This document shows, piece after piece, positions 45,021 through 54,481 of a DNA stretch of 56,886 nt (within the stretch, counting starts at the first letter, position 1; every line of letters starts with the position of its first letter). The position numbers were made by a program, and so were the translations under genes. The DNA is from an uncultured Chlorobiaceae bacterium (GTDB taxonomy: Bacteria > Bacteroidota > Chlorobiia > Chlorobiales > Chlorobiaceae), in NCBI GenBank assembly GCA_903836465.1, contig CAILRB010000024.1, positions 1-56,886 of the forward strand, written 5' to 3'. Below the pieces are notes generated by a model. It did no database searches, was not told the origin of the DNA, and worked only from the letters and a program-made list of their open reading frames with translations.

Positions 45021-46490
45021 ATGTTTCCTCTTGTTTACGAAATCAATACCAGGATCTGGCTACAAAAACTGAGCATAGAGCATAACCGTGCCGTAACCCT
45101 CGGCAACATTCCTGATGAAGAGTTTGCCTTTTTTTCAAGCTGTGGTTTTGATATTGTATGGCTAATGGGGGTATGGAAACCAAGTCAGTACAGCAAGGCA
45201 ATTGCAACTGCACACAGGGGGCTTCGGGGAGCCTTCCTGCAACACGTGACAACAGTCACACCAGAGGATATAGCATCATCACCCTATTCCATCCCTTCCT
45301 ATACCGTCAATGAAACTCTTGGAGGGGAGACCGAGCTGCTTACCTTTCGTGAGAAACTACATGCATGCGGCATTAAACTCATGCTCGACTTTGTTCCAAA
45401 CCATCTTGCTCTCGACAATGCATTCCTGCCTGAGCACCTGGAATATTTTATCCCGATATGCCGTGAAGAACAGTGCCAGGATCCCGATGCCGGGTTTGAA
45501 TATATGAAAGGAACATATTTGGCTTATGGCAAAGACCCTTACTTTGAACCATGGACGGACACGTTGCAACTCAACTACGCCCGGAAGGAAACACACAAGA
45601 TGATGACAGAGAACCTGTTCAAGATAAGTTCTCTCTGTGATGCCGTCAGGTGCGATGTCGCCATGCTGGTTCTGAAAAGCGTTTTCAACACCACATGGAG
45701 CACCCTGGCCGGTGTCATGGAGGAGGAGTTCTGGTGCAATGCAATTACCGCAGTAAAACTCCGTCATCCCAACTTTCTTTTCCTGGCCGAATCGTATTGG
45801 AACAAGGAGTGGGAGCTTCAGCAACAGGGATTTGACTATACCTACGACAAACCATTTTATGACTATCTCAGCAATGCACCCGGCAACCTTGAAAAACTGT
45901 CAGGACACCTGCTTGGCAATTGGGAATACCAGAAACATCTCTGCAGGTTTCTTGAAAACCATGATGAGCCCAGAGCTGCTGAAAAAATTGGTCTAAACAA
46001 CAAGGCTGCAGCTCTGGTGCTACTTACCTCTCCAGGGATGCATCTTATCCATCAAGATCAAATGGAAGGCTTCAGAAAACAAATTCCCGTACAACTTCTC
46101 CGGCAGGCAAATGAAGCCAGTGATGAAAACCTTGCTGAGTTCTACAAAAAACTTTTTTTACTTCAAGAGCGAGACGTGTTTCAGGAAGGAAGGATCGAAT
46201 GGCTCAACCTGAATGCACCATACAAGTCGCATTGTCTTGGATTTCATCGTTATACAGCAAAGGAGAGCGCTTATGTTCTGGCTAATTTCAGCGGAAACGG
46301 CATTCCTCTGGAATTCAGTCACCCCTCCCTTGAAAATGGCGCCCTCAAGAAGCTTACCGTACTCAGCACACAAAACAAAAACAAAACGAGCGTTCATTAT
46401 GTTGAAAAGGTAATGAAAATAAATCTTGCTCCTCATGAAGCAATAGTCATAAACTGCATGGCGACTGTAGCAGTGTATAAAAATGAGTAA
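45021..46490 (+). CDS. GH13 alpha-amylase-family enzyme
   Basis: A 489-residue barrel enzyme. GH13 residues are present: region I D-F-V-P-N-H at 123-128, nucleophile Asp212 in D-A-V-R-C-D, acid/base Glu257 in L-A-E-S-Y-W, and Asp315 in E-N-H-D-E-P-R. The usual long domain B is reduced. No signal peptide, so it acts in the cytosol on glycogen, maltodextrin or a related glucan, or transfers glucosyl units. Exact specificity cannot be read off. It is separate from the glgX-like gene of the long cluster, which is on the other strand 32 kb away. Confidence 0.82.
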   Translation: MFPLVYEINTRIWLQKLSIEHNRAVTLGNIPDEEFAFFSSCGFDIVWLMGVWKPSQYSKAIATAHRGLRGAFLQHVTTVTPEDIASSPYSIPSYTVNETLGGETELLTFREKLHACGIKLMLDFVPNHLALDNAFLPEHLEYFIPICREEQCQDPDAGFEYMKGTYLAYGKDPYFEPWTDTLQLNYARKETHKMMTENLFKISSLCDAVRCDVAMLVLKSVFNTTWSTLAGVMEEEFWCNAITAVKLRHPNFLFLAESYWNKEWELQQQGFDYTYDKPFYDYLSNAPGNLEKLSGHLLGNWEYQKHLCRFLENHDEPRAAEKIGLNNKAAALVLLTSPGMHLIHQDQMEGFRKQIPVQLLRQANEASDENLAEFYKKLFLLQERDVFQEGRIEWLNLNAPYKSHCLGFHRYTAKESAYVLANFSGNGIPLEFSHPSLENGALKKLTVLSTQNKNKTSVHYVEKVMKINLAPHEAIVINCMATVAVYKNE

Positions 46491-46547
46491 AGGAACAACC
46501 TTATCACGGTTCTATCCTGTTTAAGAGCAATATTGACCTTTTATAGT

Positions 46548-47000
46548 ATGCAAATCAAGACGCACACCATCACGGTACGAACCACAAAGCCTGTTGAAAT
46601 TATCGACATTACTGCAGAAATAAGGGCTGCCCTCTCCTCAACCAGACTGGAACGAGGGCAGATCACCGTGATAAGCCGTCACACAACCGCCTTTATCAAT
46701 ATCAATGAAAAAGAGGAGCGTCTTCTTGAAGATATGGAGACCTTTCTCAAGCGACTTGTTCCCAAAGATGGCAACTACCAGCACAACCTCAATCCGATTG
46801 ATGGCCGACACAATGCACACTCCCACCTGCTCGGACTCTTTATGAACAGTTCAGAAACGATTCCTTTTTCGGAAGGGAAAATGCTGCTGGGGCAGTGGCA
46901 GTCAGTTTTTTTTGTGGAACTTGACGGACCACGTGACGAAAGGAGTATCATCCTTCATATTTCAGGAATAGAGACAGCGGTTGAGGCAAGGAACCAGTAA
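46548..47000 (+). CDS. YjbQ-family protein (secondary thiamine-phosphate synthase-like)
   Basis: A 150-residue UPF0047 protein. I chose the ATG at 46548 over an in-frame TTG at 46533. The signature H-T-T-A-F-I-N-I-N-E is followed by a cluster of conserved histidines (Y-Q-H-N, H-N-A-H-S-H) and G-Q-W-Q-S-V-F-F-V-E-L-D-G-P. E. coli YjbQ has weak thiamine-phosphate synthase activity; its main role is unknown. It is just upstream of dxs, whose product is used in thiamine and isoprenoid synthesis, so a link to thiamine is reasonable but unproven. Confidence 0.85.
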   Translation: MQIKTHTITVRTTKPVEIIDITAEIRAALSSTRLERGQITVISRHTTAFININEKEERLLEDMETFLKRLVPKDGNYQHNLNPIDGRHNAHSHLLGLFMNSSETIPFSEGKMLLGQWQSVFFVELDGPRDERSIILHISGIETAVEARNQ

Positions 47001-47055
47001 GGCTCAAACATGGTTTACGTTATAGTAGAAAGTAACCTGTAGCCATGGAAGTATT

Positions 47056-48990
47056 ATGCCCGATTCGATTTCGATTCCTGTAACACAGCACTCTTCACTC
47101 ACTCTTTCGGCAATCCATTCACCAGATGATCTCAAAAAGCTCACTCTTGCTGAGCTTCAGAGAGTGGCGGATGAATGCCGTACTGAAGTCATTGATCTTG
47201 TTTCGGTCAATGGCGGCCATTTTGCCTCAAGCCTTGGCGTCGTCGAGCTGACCGTGGCGCTGCATCATGTCTACAACACTCCCCACGACAAAATTATCTG
47301 GGATGTCGGGCACCAGGCATACGTCCATAAAATCCTGACGGGAAGAAAAGAGCAGATGCAGACCAACCGGCATTACAACGGACTTGCCGGATTTCCCAAG
47401 AGATCAGAGAGCCCTCATGACGCTTTTGGAGTTGGCCATGCATCGACCTCCATTTCCGCTGCAGCAGGAATTGCCGCTGGTGCAAAGCTGGCCGGAAGCA
47501 ATGAGAAGGTTATCGCCGTTATTGGTGACGGAAGCATGACCGGAGGTATGGCATTTGAGGCGATGAACCACCTCGGCGATCTAAAAAATGATGTTCTTGT
47601 CATCCTGAACGACAACCAGATGGCCATCTCGCCAAGTACCGGCGGACTCAGAACCCATCTGATCAACATCACCCTCAGCAAGAGCTACAACAAGGCGCGC
47701 TCCCTTCTCTGGAAATCGATCTCTCTGGTCAACAATGACCTTGGCGAGAAGGCAAAAAAGGCCATACGCAAGCTTGAGGATGGATTCAAGGCTGCATTAA
47801 CACCAGGCGCATTTTTTGAGGCTCTTGGCCTGAGATATTTTGGGCCGATTGATGGTCACAACATGGAGCAACTCGTTAAAGCGCTCAAGGAGATGCAGGC
47901 GCTTCCCCACCCCAAGCTGCTGCATGTTATCACCACAAAGGGCAAAGGATTCAAGCCTGCTGAAGAGAACCAGAGCAAATGGCACGCACACAACGGGGGC
48001 TTTGATACCACAACCGGTAAAAACCTGAAAGCTGCAGACAGCTCCCTACCGCCAAAATACCAGGAGGTCTTTGGAGAGGCGCTGGTCGAACTTGCCCTGA
48101 AAGATACCCGGATTACCGCCATTACAGCCGCCATGCCAAGTGGCACGTCACTCGACCTCTTCCAGAACGCTTTTCCAAACCGTTTTTATGATGTCGGTAT
48201 TGCTGAACCTCATGCTGTCACCTTTGCCGCAGGACTTGCGACACAGGGGTACAAGCCGGTCTTTGGGGTTTATTCCACCTTTCTCCAGCGTGCGTTTGAC
48301 CAATTGATTCATGATGTGGCGCTGCAGAACCTGCACGTTGTCTTTGCCATTGACCGGGCAGGCCTTGTAGGCGAGGACGGCCCCACCCATCACGGAGCAT
48401 TTGACCTCTCCTGGCTTCATGCTGTTCCAGGACTTGTCATTATGGCACCAGCGGATGAACAGGAGTTGCGCGATATGCTCTACACCGCGCTCTATGATAT
48501 AAAAGGCCCGGTAGCCATCCGATACCCCAGGGGTAATGGCACCGGTATCCCCCTGCGGAAAAACTTCACCTCTCTTCCCATCGGAAAAGCGGAGATTCTT
48601 CGTCAAGGAGAAGGGTTGGCTCTGCTCAGTATTGGAAACATGACAGGAAAGGCACTGGAAGTGGCTGGCTTGCTGGAAAAAGAGGGCATTGACGCCACCG
48701 TGGTCAATATGAGATTCCTTAAACCTCTCGACACCGAAGTCATTGAAACACTGGCATCACGCTCTACCCATTTTGCGGTGATTGAGGAAAACAGCGTCAT
48801 CGGTGGACTGGGCAGCGCGGTAATCGACCACCTCAATGCAATAGAGCTGAGCCGTCCCGTCCTGAAAGTTGGTCTTCCGGATGCATTTGTGACCCATGGA
48901 CATATTGATGATCTTTACCGGAGCATCGGTTTGGATACCCCGACAATGGCTGCGCGAATAGAGCGGTTTTACAAAGAGGGCCAGAGATGA
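47056..48990 (+). CDS. dxs: 1-Deoxy-D-xylulose-5-phosphate synthase
   Basis: A 644-residue ThDP enzyme joining pyruvate and glyceraldehyde 3-phosphate, the entry step of the MEP isoprenoid route (carotenoids, bacteriochlorophyll tails, quinones). ThDP motif: G-D-G-S-M-T-G-G-M at about 155-163 and N-D-N-Q-M-A-I-S. Catalytic His/Glu elements: D-V-G-H-Q-A-Y-V-H and D-V-G-I-A-E-P-H-A-V-T. The transketolase C-domain follows. The 3' end overlaps the converging pgpA gene by 22 bases. Confidence 0.95.
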   Translation: MPDSISIPVTQHSSLTLSAIHSPDDLKKLTLAELQRVADECRTEVIDLVSVNGGHFASSLGVVELTVALHHVYNTPHDKIIWDVGHQAYVHKILTGRKEQMQTNRHYNGLAGFPKRSESPHDAFGVGHASTSISAAAGIAAGAKLAGSNEKVIAVIGDGSMTGGMAFEAMNHLGDLKNDVLVILNDNQMAISPSTGGLRTHLINITLSKSYNKARSLLWKSISLVNNDLGEKAKKAIRKLEDGFKAALTPGAFFEALGLRYFGPIDGHNMEQLVKALKEMQALPHPKLLHVITTKGKGFKPAEENQSKWHAHNGGFDTTTGKNLKAADSSLPPKYQEVFGEALVELALKDTRITAITAAMPSGTSLDLFQNAFPNRFYDVGIAEPHAVTFAAGLATQGYKPVFGVYSTFLQRAFDQLIHDVALQNLHVVFAIDRAGLVGEDGPTHHGAFDLSWLHAVPGLVIMAPADEQELRDMLYTALYDIKGPVAIRYPRGNGTGIPLRKNFTSLPIGKAEILRQGEGLALLSIGNMTGKALEVAGLLEKEGIDATVVNMRFLKPLDTEVIETLASRSTHFAVIEENSVIGGLGSAVIDHLNAIELSRPVLKVGLPDAFVTHGHIDDLYRSIGLDTPTMAARIERFYKEGQR

Positions 48991-49445
48991 AAAAGCGCAA
49001 GCAACGCAAGCACTGCCCGGACTGAAAGATTGGCAAATAACCCCGCAAGCAGATCGTCAGCCATGATTCCCCAACCGCCGGGGAATCGCTGGGCGGCATC
49101 GACCGGCCCCGGTTTCGCTATGTCGAAATAACGGAAAAAAGCCAGCGAGAGCAAGGCGGGCAACCAGCCATCAGGCAGAAAAGCCAGCGCCAGCCACTGA
49201 CCAGCAAGCTCATCTATCGTCACAATTGAGGGATCATTCCCGAACTCCTCCTCCATCAGCGTTCCTGACCAGACACCAACAACAGTGCAAAGCGCAACAA
49301 GGGAGAGCAAAAGCGGCGGGGAATGCAGTATCGGAATGAAATAATAACAGAGAACGGCCACGATACTCGTCACCGTTCCGGGAGCTACAGGAAAAAAACC
49401 AATTCCGAAACAGGTTGAGAGAATTTTTGCTGCCAGCTTCTTCAT
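48969..49445 (-). CDS. pgpA: Phosphatidylglycerophosphatase A
   Basis: A 158-residue membrane enzyme. The N-terminal G-I-G-F-F-P-V-A-P-G-T-V-T-S and the F-R-Y-F-D-I-A-K-P-G-P-V block followed by G-G-W-G-I-M-A-D-D-L-L-A-G are diagnostic of PgpA, with the D-D residues as the catalytic site. It removes phosphate from phosphatidylglycerol phosphate to give phosphatidylglycerol. It is 4 bases after pgsA, whose product it uses: a clear functional pair. Its end overlaps dxs on the other strand. Confidence 0.9.
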   Translation of the reverse strand: MKKLAAKILSTCFGIGFFPVAPGTVTSIVAVLCYYFIPILHSPPLLLSLVALCTVVGVWSGTLMEEEFGNDPSIVTIDELAGQWLALAFLPDGWLPALLSLAFFRYFDIAKPGPVDAAQRFPGGWGIMADDLLAGLFANLSVRAVLALLALFHLWPSL

Positions 49446-49449
49446 GCTC

Positions 49450-50061
49450 TCAGCGCCCCTGAAGAGGCTTCTGAAAGTAAATGCTCCAGTTGCTGACCAG
49501 ATAGGAGATACCGGTATAGACTGTAAAAACTGTCACAACGAGCATGATAAAGTCGAGATAACCGGAAGCCAGAAAACGGCTGATCGTGAGCGACAAACCT
49601 TTGCCGAAAAAAGCTGCCTCCTTCATCAGAATGAGCGCCATGATCAGATAGACAAAGAGATTCTGCACCAGGGTTTTATACTTCGCCTCGGTGCTTGTCA
49701 CAACCGGCCTGTTTTTATATTCAGCATAAATCCGCAGTGATGTCACCACAACATCCCTGACGACAACAAGAATCACCATCCAGAGCACCAGATAACCCAT
49801 CCAGACATAAAGCAGAAACGCTGCTGTAATAAGCAATTTATCGGCAAGCGGATCCAAAAAAGCGCCAAGACGAGTCTCAACACCATATTTCCGGGCATGA
49901 TAACCATCATAAAGATCCGTCAGGGAGGCCACCGTAAAAACAATGACGCCAAACAGTTTGAGCCAAGGATCTACCTGCAGCAAAAGCGCGACAAAAACCG
50001 GCACAAGCAGAATCCGCAAAGCGGTCAACTGGTTTGGTATGGTCAGATACTCGTCTTTCAA
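49450..50061 (-). CDS. pgsA: CDP-diacylglycerol-glycerol-3-phosphate 3-phosphatidyltransferase
   Basis: A 203-residue membrane enzyme making phosphatidylglycerol phosphate. The CDP-alcohol phosphotransferase motif is complete: D-L-Y-D-G-Y-H-A-R-K-Y-G-V-E-T-R-L-G-A-F plus L-D-P-L-A-D-K, giving the D-x2-D-G-x2-A-R-x8-G-x3-D-x3-D pattern. Several helices follow. Start at a clean ATG after P-N-Q-L-T-A-L-R is recognised. It is the first gene of the pgsA-pgpA pair. Confidence 0.92.
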   Translation of the reverse strand: MKDEYLTIPNQLTALRILLVPVFVALLLQVDPWLKLFGVIVFTVASLTDLYDGYHARKYGVETRLGAFLDPLADKLLITAAFLLYVWMGYLVLWMVILVVVRDVVVTSLRIYAEYKNRPVVTSTEAKYKTLVQNLFVYLIMALILMKEAAFFGKGLSLTISRFLASGYLDFIMLVVTVFTVYTGISYLVSNWSIYFQKPLQGR

Positions 50062-50179
50062 TGCCTGCTGGATTTATAACATTATCTACGTCAATAGCGG
50101 GAATACCCCTTATCGCACAAGATACAGTATTGCAACCTGTTTTTCAATGGCTCTGCACGACCAGCAAAAATAATGGTTG

Positions 50180-52561
50180 TTACTCCAGCTCCACAAAGGT
50201 CACCCCATCACCACCTTCACCCCATTCGCCAAGCCGAAAGCTCTTGACCGTCGGATGCTGCTGCAAACACTCCGCTGTTCTTTTACGGAGTGACCCGGTC
50301 CCCTTGCCATGCAGAATCATTGCTGCATAGATGCGGTTCAGGCGCATGGTGTCAAGAAATCGCTCGATTTTCAGCGTTGCCTCATCAGCGGTCAACCCCC
50401 GCACATCAATTTTGGTTGACTCAATCCCTGTCGTCATGGCCGACCAGGAGCTTTTCTGCTGACGCGCTTCAGGCTGTCGCGAACTCTTTTTTGCCTGCGT
50501 TTTCGATGTTTTTTCAAGATTTTTCAGCGCCGTGGTCAACCTGAAATTGCCGCACAGCACCACCACACTCTCACCATGAATACTCTCAACCTCACCGGAG
50601 GTATTGGTATCGAGAATACTGACAAGGTCGCCCGGACGGATAGTACGATCAACTTTGGCCGCTGCTTCAGCTCTGGCTCGCAGCAGCGATGCACTCTTTT
50701 CGGTCTGCTGTATTTTGATACCAAGTTTTTTCCGTGCCTCATGCACCTTTTTATCGTCGGTCGGAGCCGCTTTAACCTCCTGAAGAATCTCGCGAATCTC
50801 CTGTCGGGCATGCTCCAGCTCCCTCTGTAGCTCCCGCGATGCTCCAAGCTTGTGCGCCCGGCGCTTCTGTTCAAAAGCCGTCTCCGCCTGCTGCAAAGAG
50901 AGCGACCTTTTCTCACTCTCCGCCCTCTCCACTTCAAGCTGCTGCTTCACGATGCGGTTCTCCTCAAAAAGGCGGCTCAGGTCATCCAGCATCCGGTCAA
51001 GCCCGATGCGCTCATGTTGCATAAAGGACGATGCACGCTCCACCATTTTCCCCGGAAAGCCCATCCGCTTCATCATGGCAAAGGCAAAACTGTTGCCTGG
51101 CAGCCCCTTGACAAACCTGAAGGTGGGCTGAAGCTCCGCCCGATCAAACTCCATCGCGCCGTTCACCACACCCGCCCGTTCATGGGCATAAGCCTTCAAC
51201 TCGCCAAGGTGGGTGGTGACAATAGTCTTGGTGGAGCGACTGAGCAGCTCCTCAATCACCGCACGGGCAATGGCTCCCCCCTCCTCCACATCGGTACCAG
51301 CACAGAGTTCGTCAATCAGCACCAGATCGCGACTGCCTGCGCCATCAAGGATTGTCTTTATAGCGCCAAGATGGGAGCTGAAGGTGGAGAGGTCATTCTC
51401 AATCGACTGGTCATCGCCAATCTCAATAAAAATATCTCGGAAAATGGGGAACACCGAACTTTCGCTGCAGGGAAGCAAATAGCCGTGAACCAGCATACAG
51501 CAAAGCAGCCCGGCGCTCTTCATCGCCACCGACTTTCCGCCAGCGTTGGGACCCGAGATCACCAGAACCCGCTCCTCCTCATCCAGAATCAGCTCAAGAG
51601 GCTGCACCTCCTTTTGACGATGCGAAATCAGCAACCAGGGATGGTACCCTTTCACAATACGAAGCGCCCGCCCTTCCGTAATGGAGGGCAGAACCGCATA
51701 AGTTTCAACCGCAAACCGCGCCCGTCCATAGAGGGCATCAAAAGCCGCCAGCAGAGCTTCATTGTGCTGGATGTTGTGGCGCTCCTGCCGAATCTCCTCC
51801 GTCATCGCCTTCAGAATCCGCTCAATCTCCCGCCGCTCGCTGATCTCAAGATCCTGAATCCGGTTACTGATCTCCAGCGTTTCAGCAGGCTCAATAAAGA
51901 CAGTCTGTCCCGAGCCGGAGTAATCCTGGATATACCCGGCAATCTTGTACTTGTACTCCACCTTCAGCCCAAGCGTGAGACGTCCATTCTTGACCACCAC
52001 CCTCTCCTCCATCAGCCAGCCACTCTCCTGGGATCGACGAAGCAGTCGCTCCATTCTCCGGCGAATCAGTTCACGACTGCTCAGCAACTCCCCTCGAATC
52101 ATCAGGAGCGCATCACTCGCCGTATCGCGCACCCTCCCCTGCTCATCAATAATCCGGCGAATCCCCGCCTGAAGTGCGCTCTCAAGCCAGAGCTGCAGAG
52201 TAAAGTCATTGAGCAGCGGATAGACCTCGCGGTTAAGCGTCATAAACTTCCGCAACTGCACCGATGAAAAGAGGAGATGATAGATATCCTGCAACTCCTC
52301 CGTCTCCAGATAGCTGCCCAGCAGCTCCAGCTTTTTCAGCAGTGGACGAGTGTCGGGCAGATAGGAGAAGGGAAGCGCCATCCCCTCCTGAAGCAGATTG
52401 CGCAACTCAAGCAGCCGCTCAAGCTCCGCAACAAGCGCCTGCCGATCTCTTTGCGGGACGGCTGCAAGAAGCTGGTCGCGCCCCATCGCCGAGAGGCAGA
52501 GCCGGGCGGCGTAGTTGGCGACTTTGTCGAATTCGAGCTTTTTGAGGGTGGTGGGGTTCAT
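50180..52561 (-). CDS. mutS2: Endonuclease MutS2
   Basis: A 793-residue ATPase. The MutS-type Walker A G-P-N-A-G-G-K-S-V-A-M-K-S is near residue 337, followed by L-I-D-E-L-C-A-G-T-D and T-T-H-L-G-E-L. A coiled-coil (about 505-625) links it to the C-terminal Smr nuclease domain (D-V-R-G-L-T-A-D-E-A, H-G-K-G-T-G-S-L-R). It lacks the mismatch-recognition N-domain of MutS. MutS2 resolves recombination intermediates or rescues collided ribosomes. A long antisense open frame overlaps it but is not a gene. Confidence 0.93.
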   Translation of the reverse strand: MNPTTLKKLEFDKVANYAARLCLSAMGRDQLLAAVPQRDRQALVAELERLLELRNLLQEGMALPFSYLPDTRPLLKKLELLGSYLETEELQDIYHLLFSSVQLRKFMTLNREVYPLLNDFTLQLWLESALQAGIRRIIDEQGRVRDTASDALLMIRGELLSSRELIRRRMERLLRRSQESGWLMEERVVVKNGRLTLGLKVEYKYKIAGYIQDYSGSGQTVFIEPAETLEISNRIQDLEISERREIERILKAMTEEIRQERHNIQHNEALLAAFDALYGRARFAVETYAVLPSITEGRALRIVKGYHPWLLISHRQKEVQPLELILDEEERVLVISGPNAGGKSVAMKSAGLLCCMLVHGYLLPCSESSVFPIFRDIFIEIGDDQSIENDLSTFSSHLGAIKTILDGAGSRDLVLIDELCAGTDVEEGGAIARAVIEELLSRSTKTIVTTHLGELKAYAHERAGVVNGAMEFDRAELQPTFRFVKGLPGNSFAFAMMKRMGFPGKMVERASSFMQHERIGLDRMLDDLSRLFEENRIVKQQLEVERAESEKRSLSLQQAETAFEQKRRAHKLGASRELQRELEHARQEIREILQEVKAAPTDDKKVHEARKKLGIKIQQTEKSASLLRARAEAAAKVDRTIRPGDLVSILDTNTSGEVESIHGESVVVLCGNFRLTTALKNLEKTSKTQAKKSSRQPEARQQKSSWSAMTTGIESTKIDVRGLTADEATLKIERFLDTMRLNRIYAAMILHGKGTGSLRKRTAECLQQHPTVKSFRLGEWGEGGDGVTFVELE

Positions 52562-52696
52562 GGGGGGATCAGTGATGAACGAATGCTGGCTGTTTTCTGA
52601 ATATAGGGAACTGAGGGGAATAACAGTTCATGGAGCATCTACAAGCAATACTCTGAGGTAATAAGCGCTGATTCTTTCTGAAAACCATAATATTGT

Positions 52697-52712
52697 CTAT
52701 TATCATGATAAT
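52697..52712. promoter_or_regulatory. Palindromic operator upstream of hipBA
   Basis: tattatcatgataata is a perfect 16-bp palindrome ending 20 bases before the hipB ATG. HipB-type antitoxins repress their own operon through palindromic sites, so this is the likely operator. Confidence 0.6.
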
Positions 52713-52732
52713 AAACTTCAAGAGATACTATT

Positions 52733-53065
52733 ATGGCTTCAGAGACAAGCACATTTTCATCAGATAAATGGGAGCTTCTCGTCGGCGACCAGTTCCGGGC
52801 CCTGCGAATCAGGGCTGATCTGGAGCAGACCGAACTTGCCGCTCTGGCCTCCATCAGTGTTGGTGCACTGAAAAATCTTGAAGGGGGCAAGGGTTCATCA
52901 CTCAAAACAATTATCAAGGTTGCGAGAGTTCTTGGTCGAACTGACTGGCTGAACGCCCTGGCACCAAAGGTTTCGGTAAGCCCCATGCAACTGCTGAAAG
53001 GGCAACGGAAGGATACAGTCCGAACAAAGGTATCGCGCTCACGCAAACCTAAAACGGAGCTATAG
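52733..53065 (+). CDS. hipB: HipB-like XRE antitoxin
   Basis: A 110-residue DNA-binding protein. The helix-turn-helix lies at about 18-70: F-R-A-L-R-I-R-A-D-L-E-Q-T-E-L-A-A-L-A-S followed by I-S-V-G-A-L-K-N-L-E-G-G-K-G, typical XRE. The C-terminal tail (P-M-Q-L-L-K-G-Q-R-K and basic end) is specific to this pair. It binds HipA and the operator to hold the operon off. It ends 3 bases before hipA. A decayed copy of its 3' end lies at 55861-56040. Confidence 0.85.
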   Translation: MASETSTFSSDKWELLVGDQFRALRIRADLEQTELAALASISVGALKNLEGGKGSSLKTIIKVARVLGRTDWLNALAPKVSVSPMQLLKGQRKDTVRTKVSRSRKPKTEL

Positions 53066-53068
53066 CCG

Positions 53069-54349
53069 ATGTACCACCCTGTTAACCTCATCGAAGTCCG
53101 CGCCTGGAACAAAACGGTTGGTGCCATTTCGCTTGATTCCGGCACTGGCTTCTACGTTTTTGAATATGCCCCCTCCTGGCAGGTCGGGGGTATTGAGCTG
53201 GCACCGCTGACCATGCCGGTACAAGAGAGCGTGCATATTTTCCCTCTGCTTCCAGAACCCACATTCCGGCGACTCCCGGCTATGCTTGCCGATGCCATCC
53301 CTGACGATTTTGGCAATGCCCTGATTGACGCTTATTTGGCAAAAGCCGGTGTACCAAAAGCCGCCATTACCCCGCTCGACCGACTGGCATACATGGGCAA
53401 ACGCGGCATGGGCGCACTCGAATTCAGGCCAATACGTGGCCCGCGCCATACCAAAACAACCGCCGTTGAAATCTCAAAACTGGTCATCAGCTCCAGGGAG
53501 GCGCTGGCAGGCACCATTGATGATAACCGGGAGACGCAAGCGGCCATCATGAACCTCATTCAGGTTGGAACCTCGGCAGGCGGAGCACGAGCCAAGGCGG
53601 TCATTGCATGGAATCCCGACACCAAAGAGATTCGTTCAGGGCAACTGCCCGCAGATCCCGGTTTTGAGCACTGGCTGCTCAAGCTTGATGGTGTTGGGGA
53701 GGGTCACGATCTCAGTACGGGAAAAGGGTATGGGCGCATTGAATACGCTTACTACCTGATGGCCCGTGCAGCCGGAATATCCATCTCGGAGTCCCGCTTA
53801 CTCGAAGAGAATGGCCGCGCCCATTTTATGACCCGCCGGTTTGACCGGGTAGATGGCACTAAACTGCACCTCCAGACACTCTGCGCCATGCAGCACCTCG
53901 ACTACCGGCAGCGGGCCACCCACGACTACAGCCAGTATTTTCAGAGCATCAAAGCGCTCAATCTGCCGTTGCACGAATTGGCAGAGGCCTATCGCCGCAT
54001 GGTCTTTAACGTCCTTGCAGGAAATTGCGATGACCATACAAAAAACCACTCTTTTCTGATGGACCAAACCGGAGAGTGGCATCTCGCACCAGCGTACGAC
54101 TTGACCCACTCCTTCAACCCCAACGGAGAGTGGACATATCAGCACCTGATGTCGGTCAATGGTAAATTCCGCAACATTAACCGCAGCGATTTGTATGCCG
54201 TAGGCGATCGCTTTCTGGTGCCCGACTACAAGGGAATTATCAGTCGCGTAAGTGCCGCGATCAAGCGCTGGCCTGAGTTTGCCGATGCAGCAGGGTTGGC
54301 GGCAAGAGATACGGAGCAGATTCAGGGCGACTTCGGGATAGAAGGGTGA
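53069..54349 (+). CDS. hipA: HipA-family Ser/Thr kinase toxin
   Basis: A 426-residue kinase toxin. An N-terminal HipA-N1 domain begins L-I-E-V-R-A-W-N-K-T-V-G-A-I. The kinase part has T-S-A-G-G-A-R-A-K-A-V-I-A-W (ATP-binding loop), F-E-H-W-L-L-K-L-D, and the catalytic loop N-C-D-D-H-T-K-N-H at about 319-327 followed by L-A-P-A-Y-D-L-T-H. Catalytic Asp and Asn are intact. E. coli HipA phosphorylates glutamyl-tRNA synthetase and promotes persistence; the target here is unknown. Length and motifs indicate an active protein. Confidence 0.9.
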   Translation: MYHPVNLIEVRAWNKTVGAISLDSGTGFYVFEYAPSWQVGGIELAPLTMPVQESVHIFPLLPEPTFRRLPAMLADAIPDDFGNALIDAYLAKAGVPKAAITPLDRLAYMGKRGMGALEFRPIRGPRHTKTTAVEISKLVISSREALAGTIDDNRETQAAIMNLIQVGTSAGGARAKAVIAWNPDTKEIRSGQLPADPGFEHWLLKLDGVGEGHDLSTGKGYGRIEYAYYLMARAAGISISESRLLEENGRAHFMTRRFDRVDGTKLHLQTLCAMQHLDYRQRATHDYSQYFQSIKALNLPLHELAEAYRRMVFNVLAGNCDDHTKNHSFLMDQTGEWHLAPAYDLTHSFNPNGEWTYQHLMSVNGKFRNINRSDLYAVGDRFLVPDYKGIISRVSAAIKRWPEFADAAGLAARDTEQIQGDFGIEG

Positions 54350-54481
54350 ATGTCTTGACGGCATCTGCTTTTTTGAAATGCACCAAGCACCCAAGGCAAG
54401 AAAAATGGTCAACACAACCGGCAACTCTTCCGGGAGTGTTATCATTTTAATATCTGAAGTTTGGTACCTTTGCACCACCCA

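Noticed and set aside
50852-52267. 471-codon open frame on the plus strand
   Set aside because: It is antisense to mutS2, has a low-complexity Arg/Pro/Leu/His-rich product and no recognisable motif. The minus-strand gene has full MutS2 motifs.
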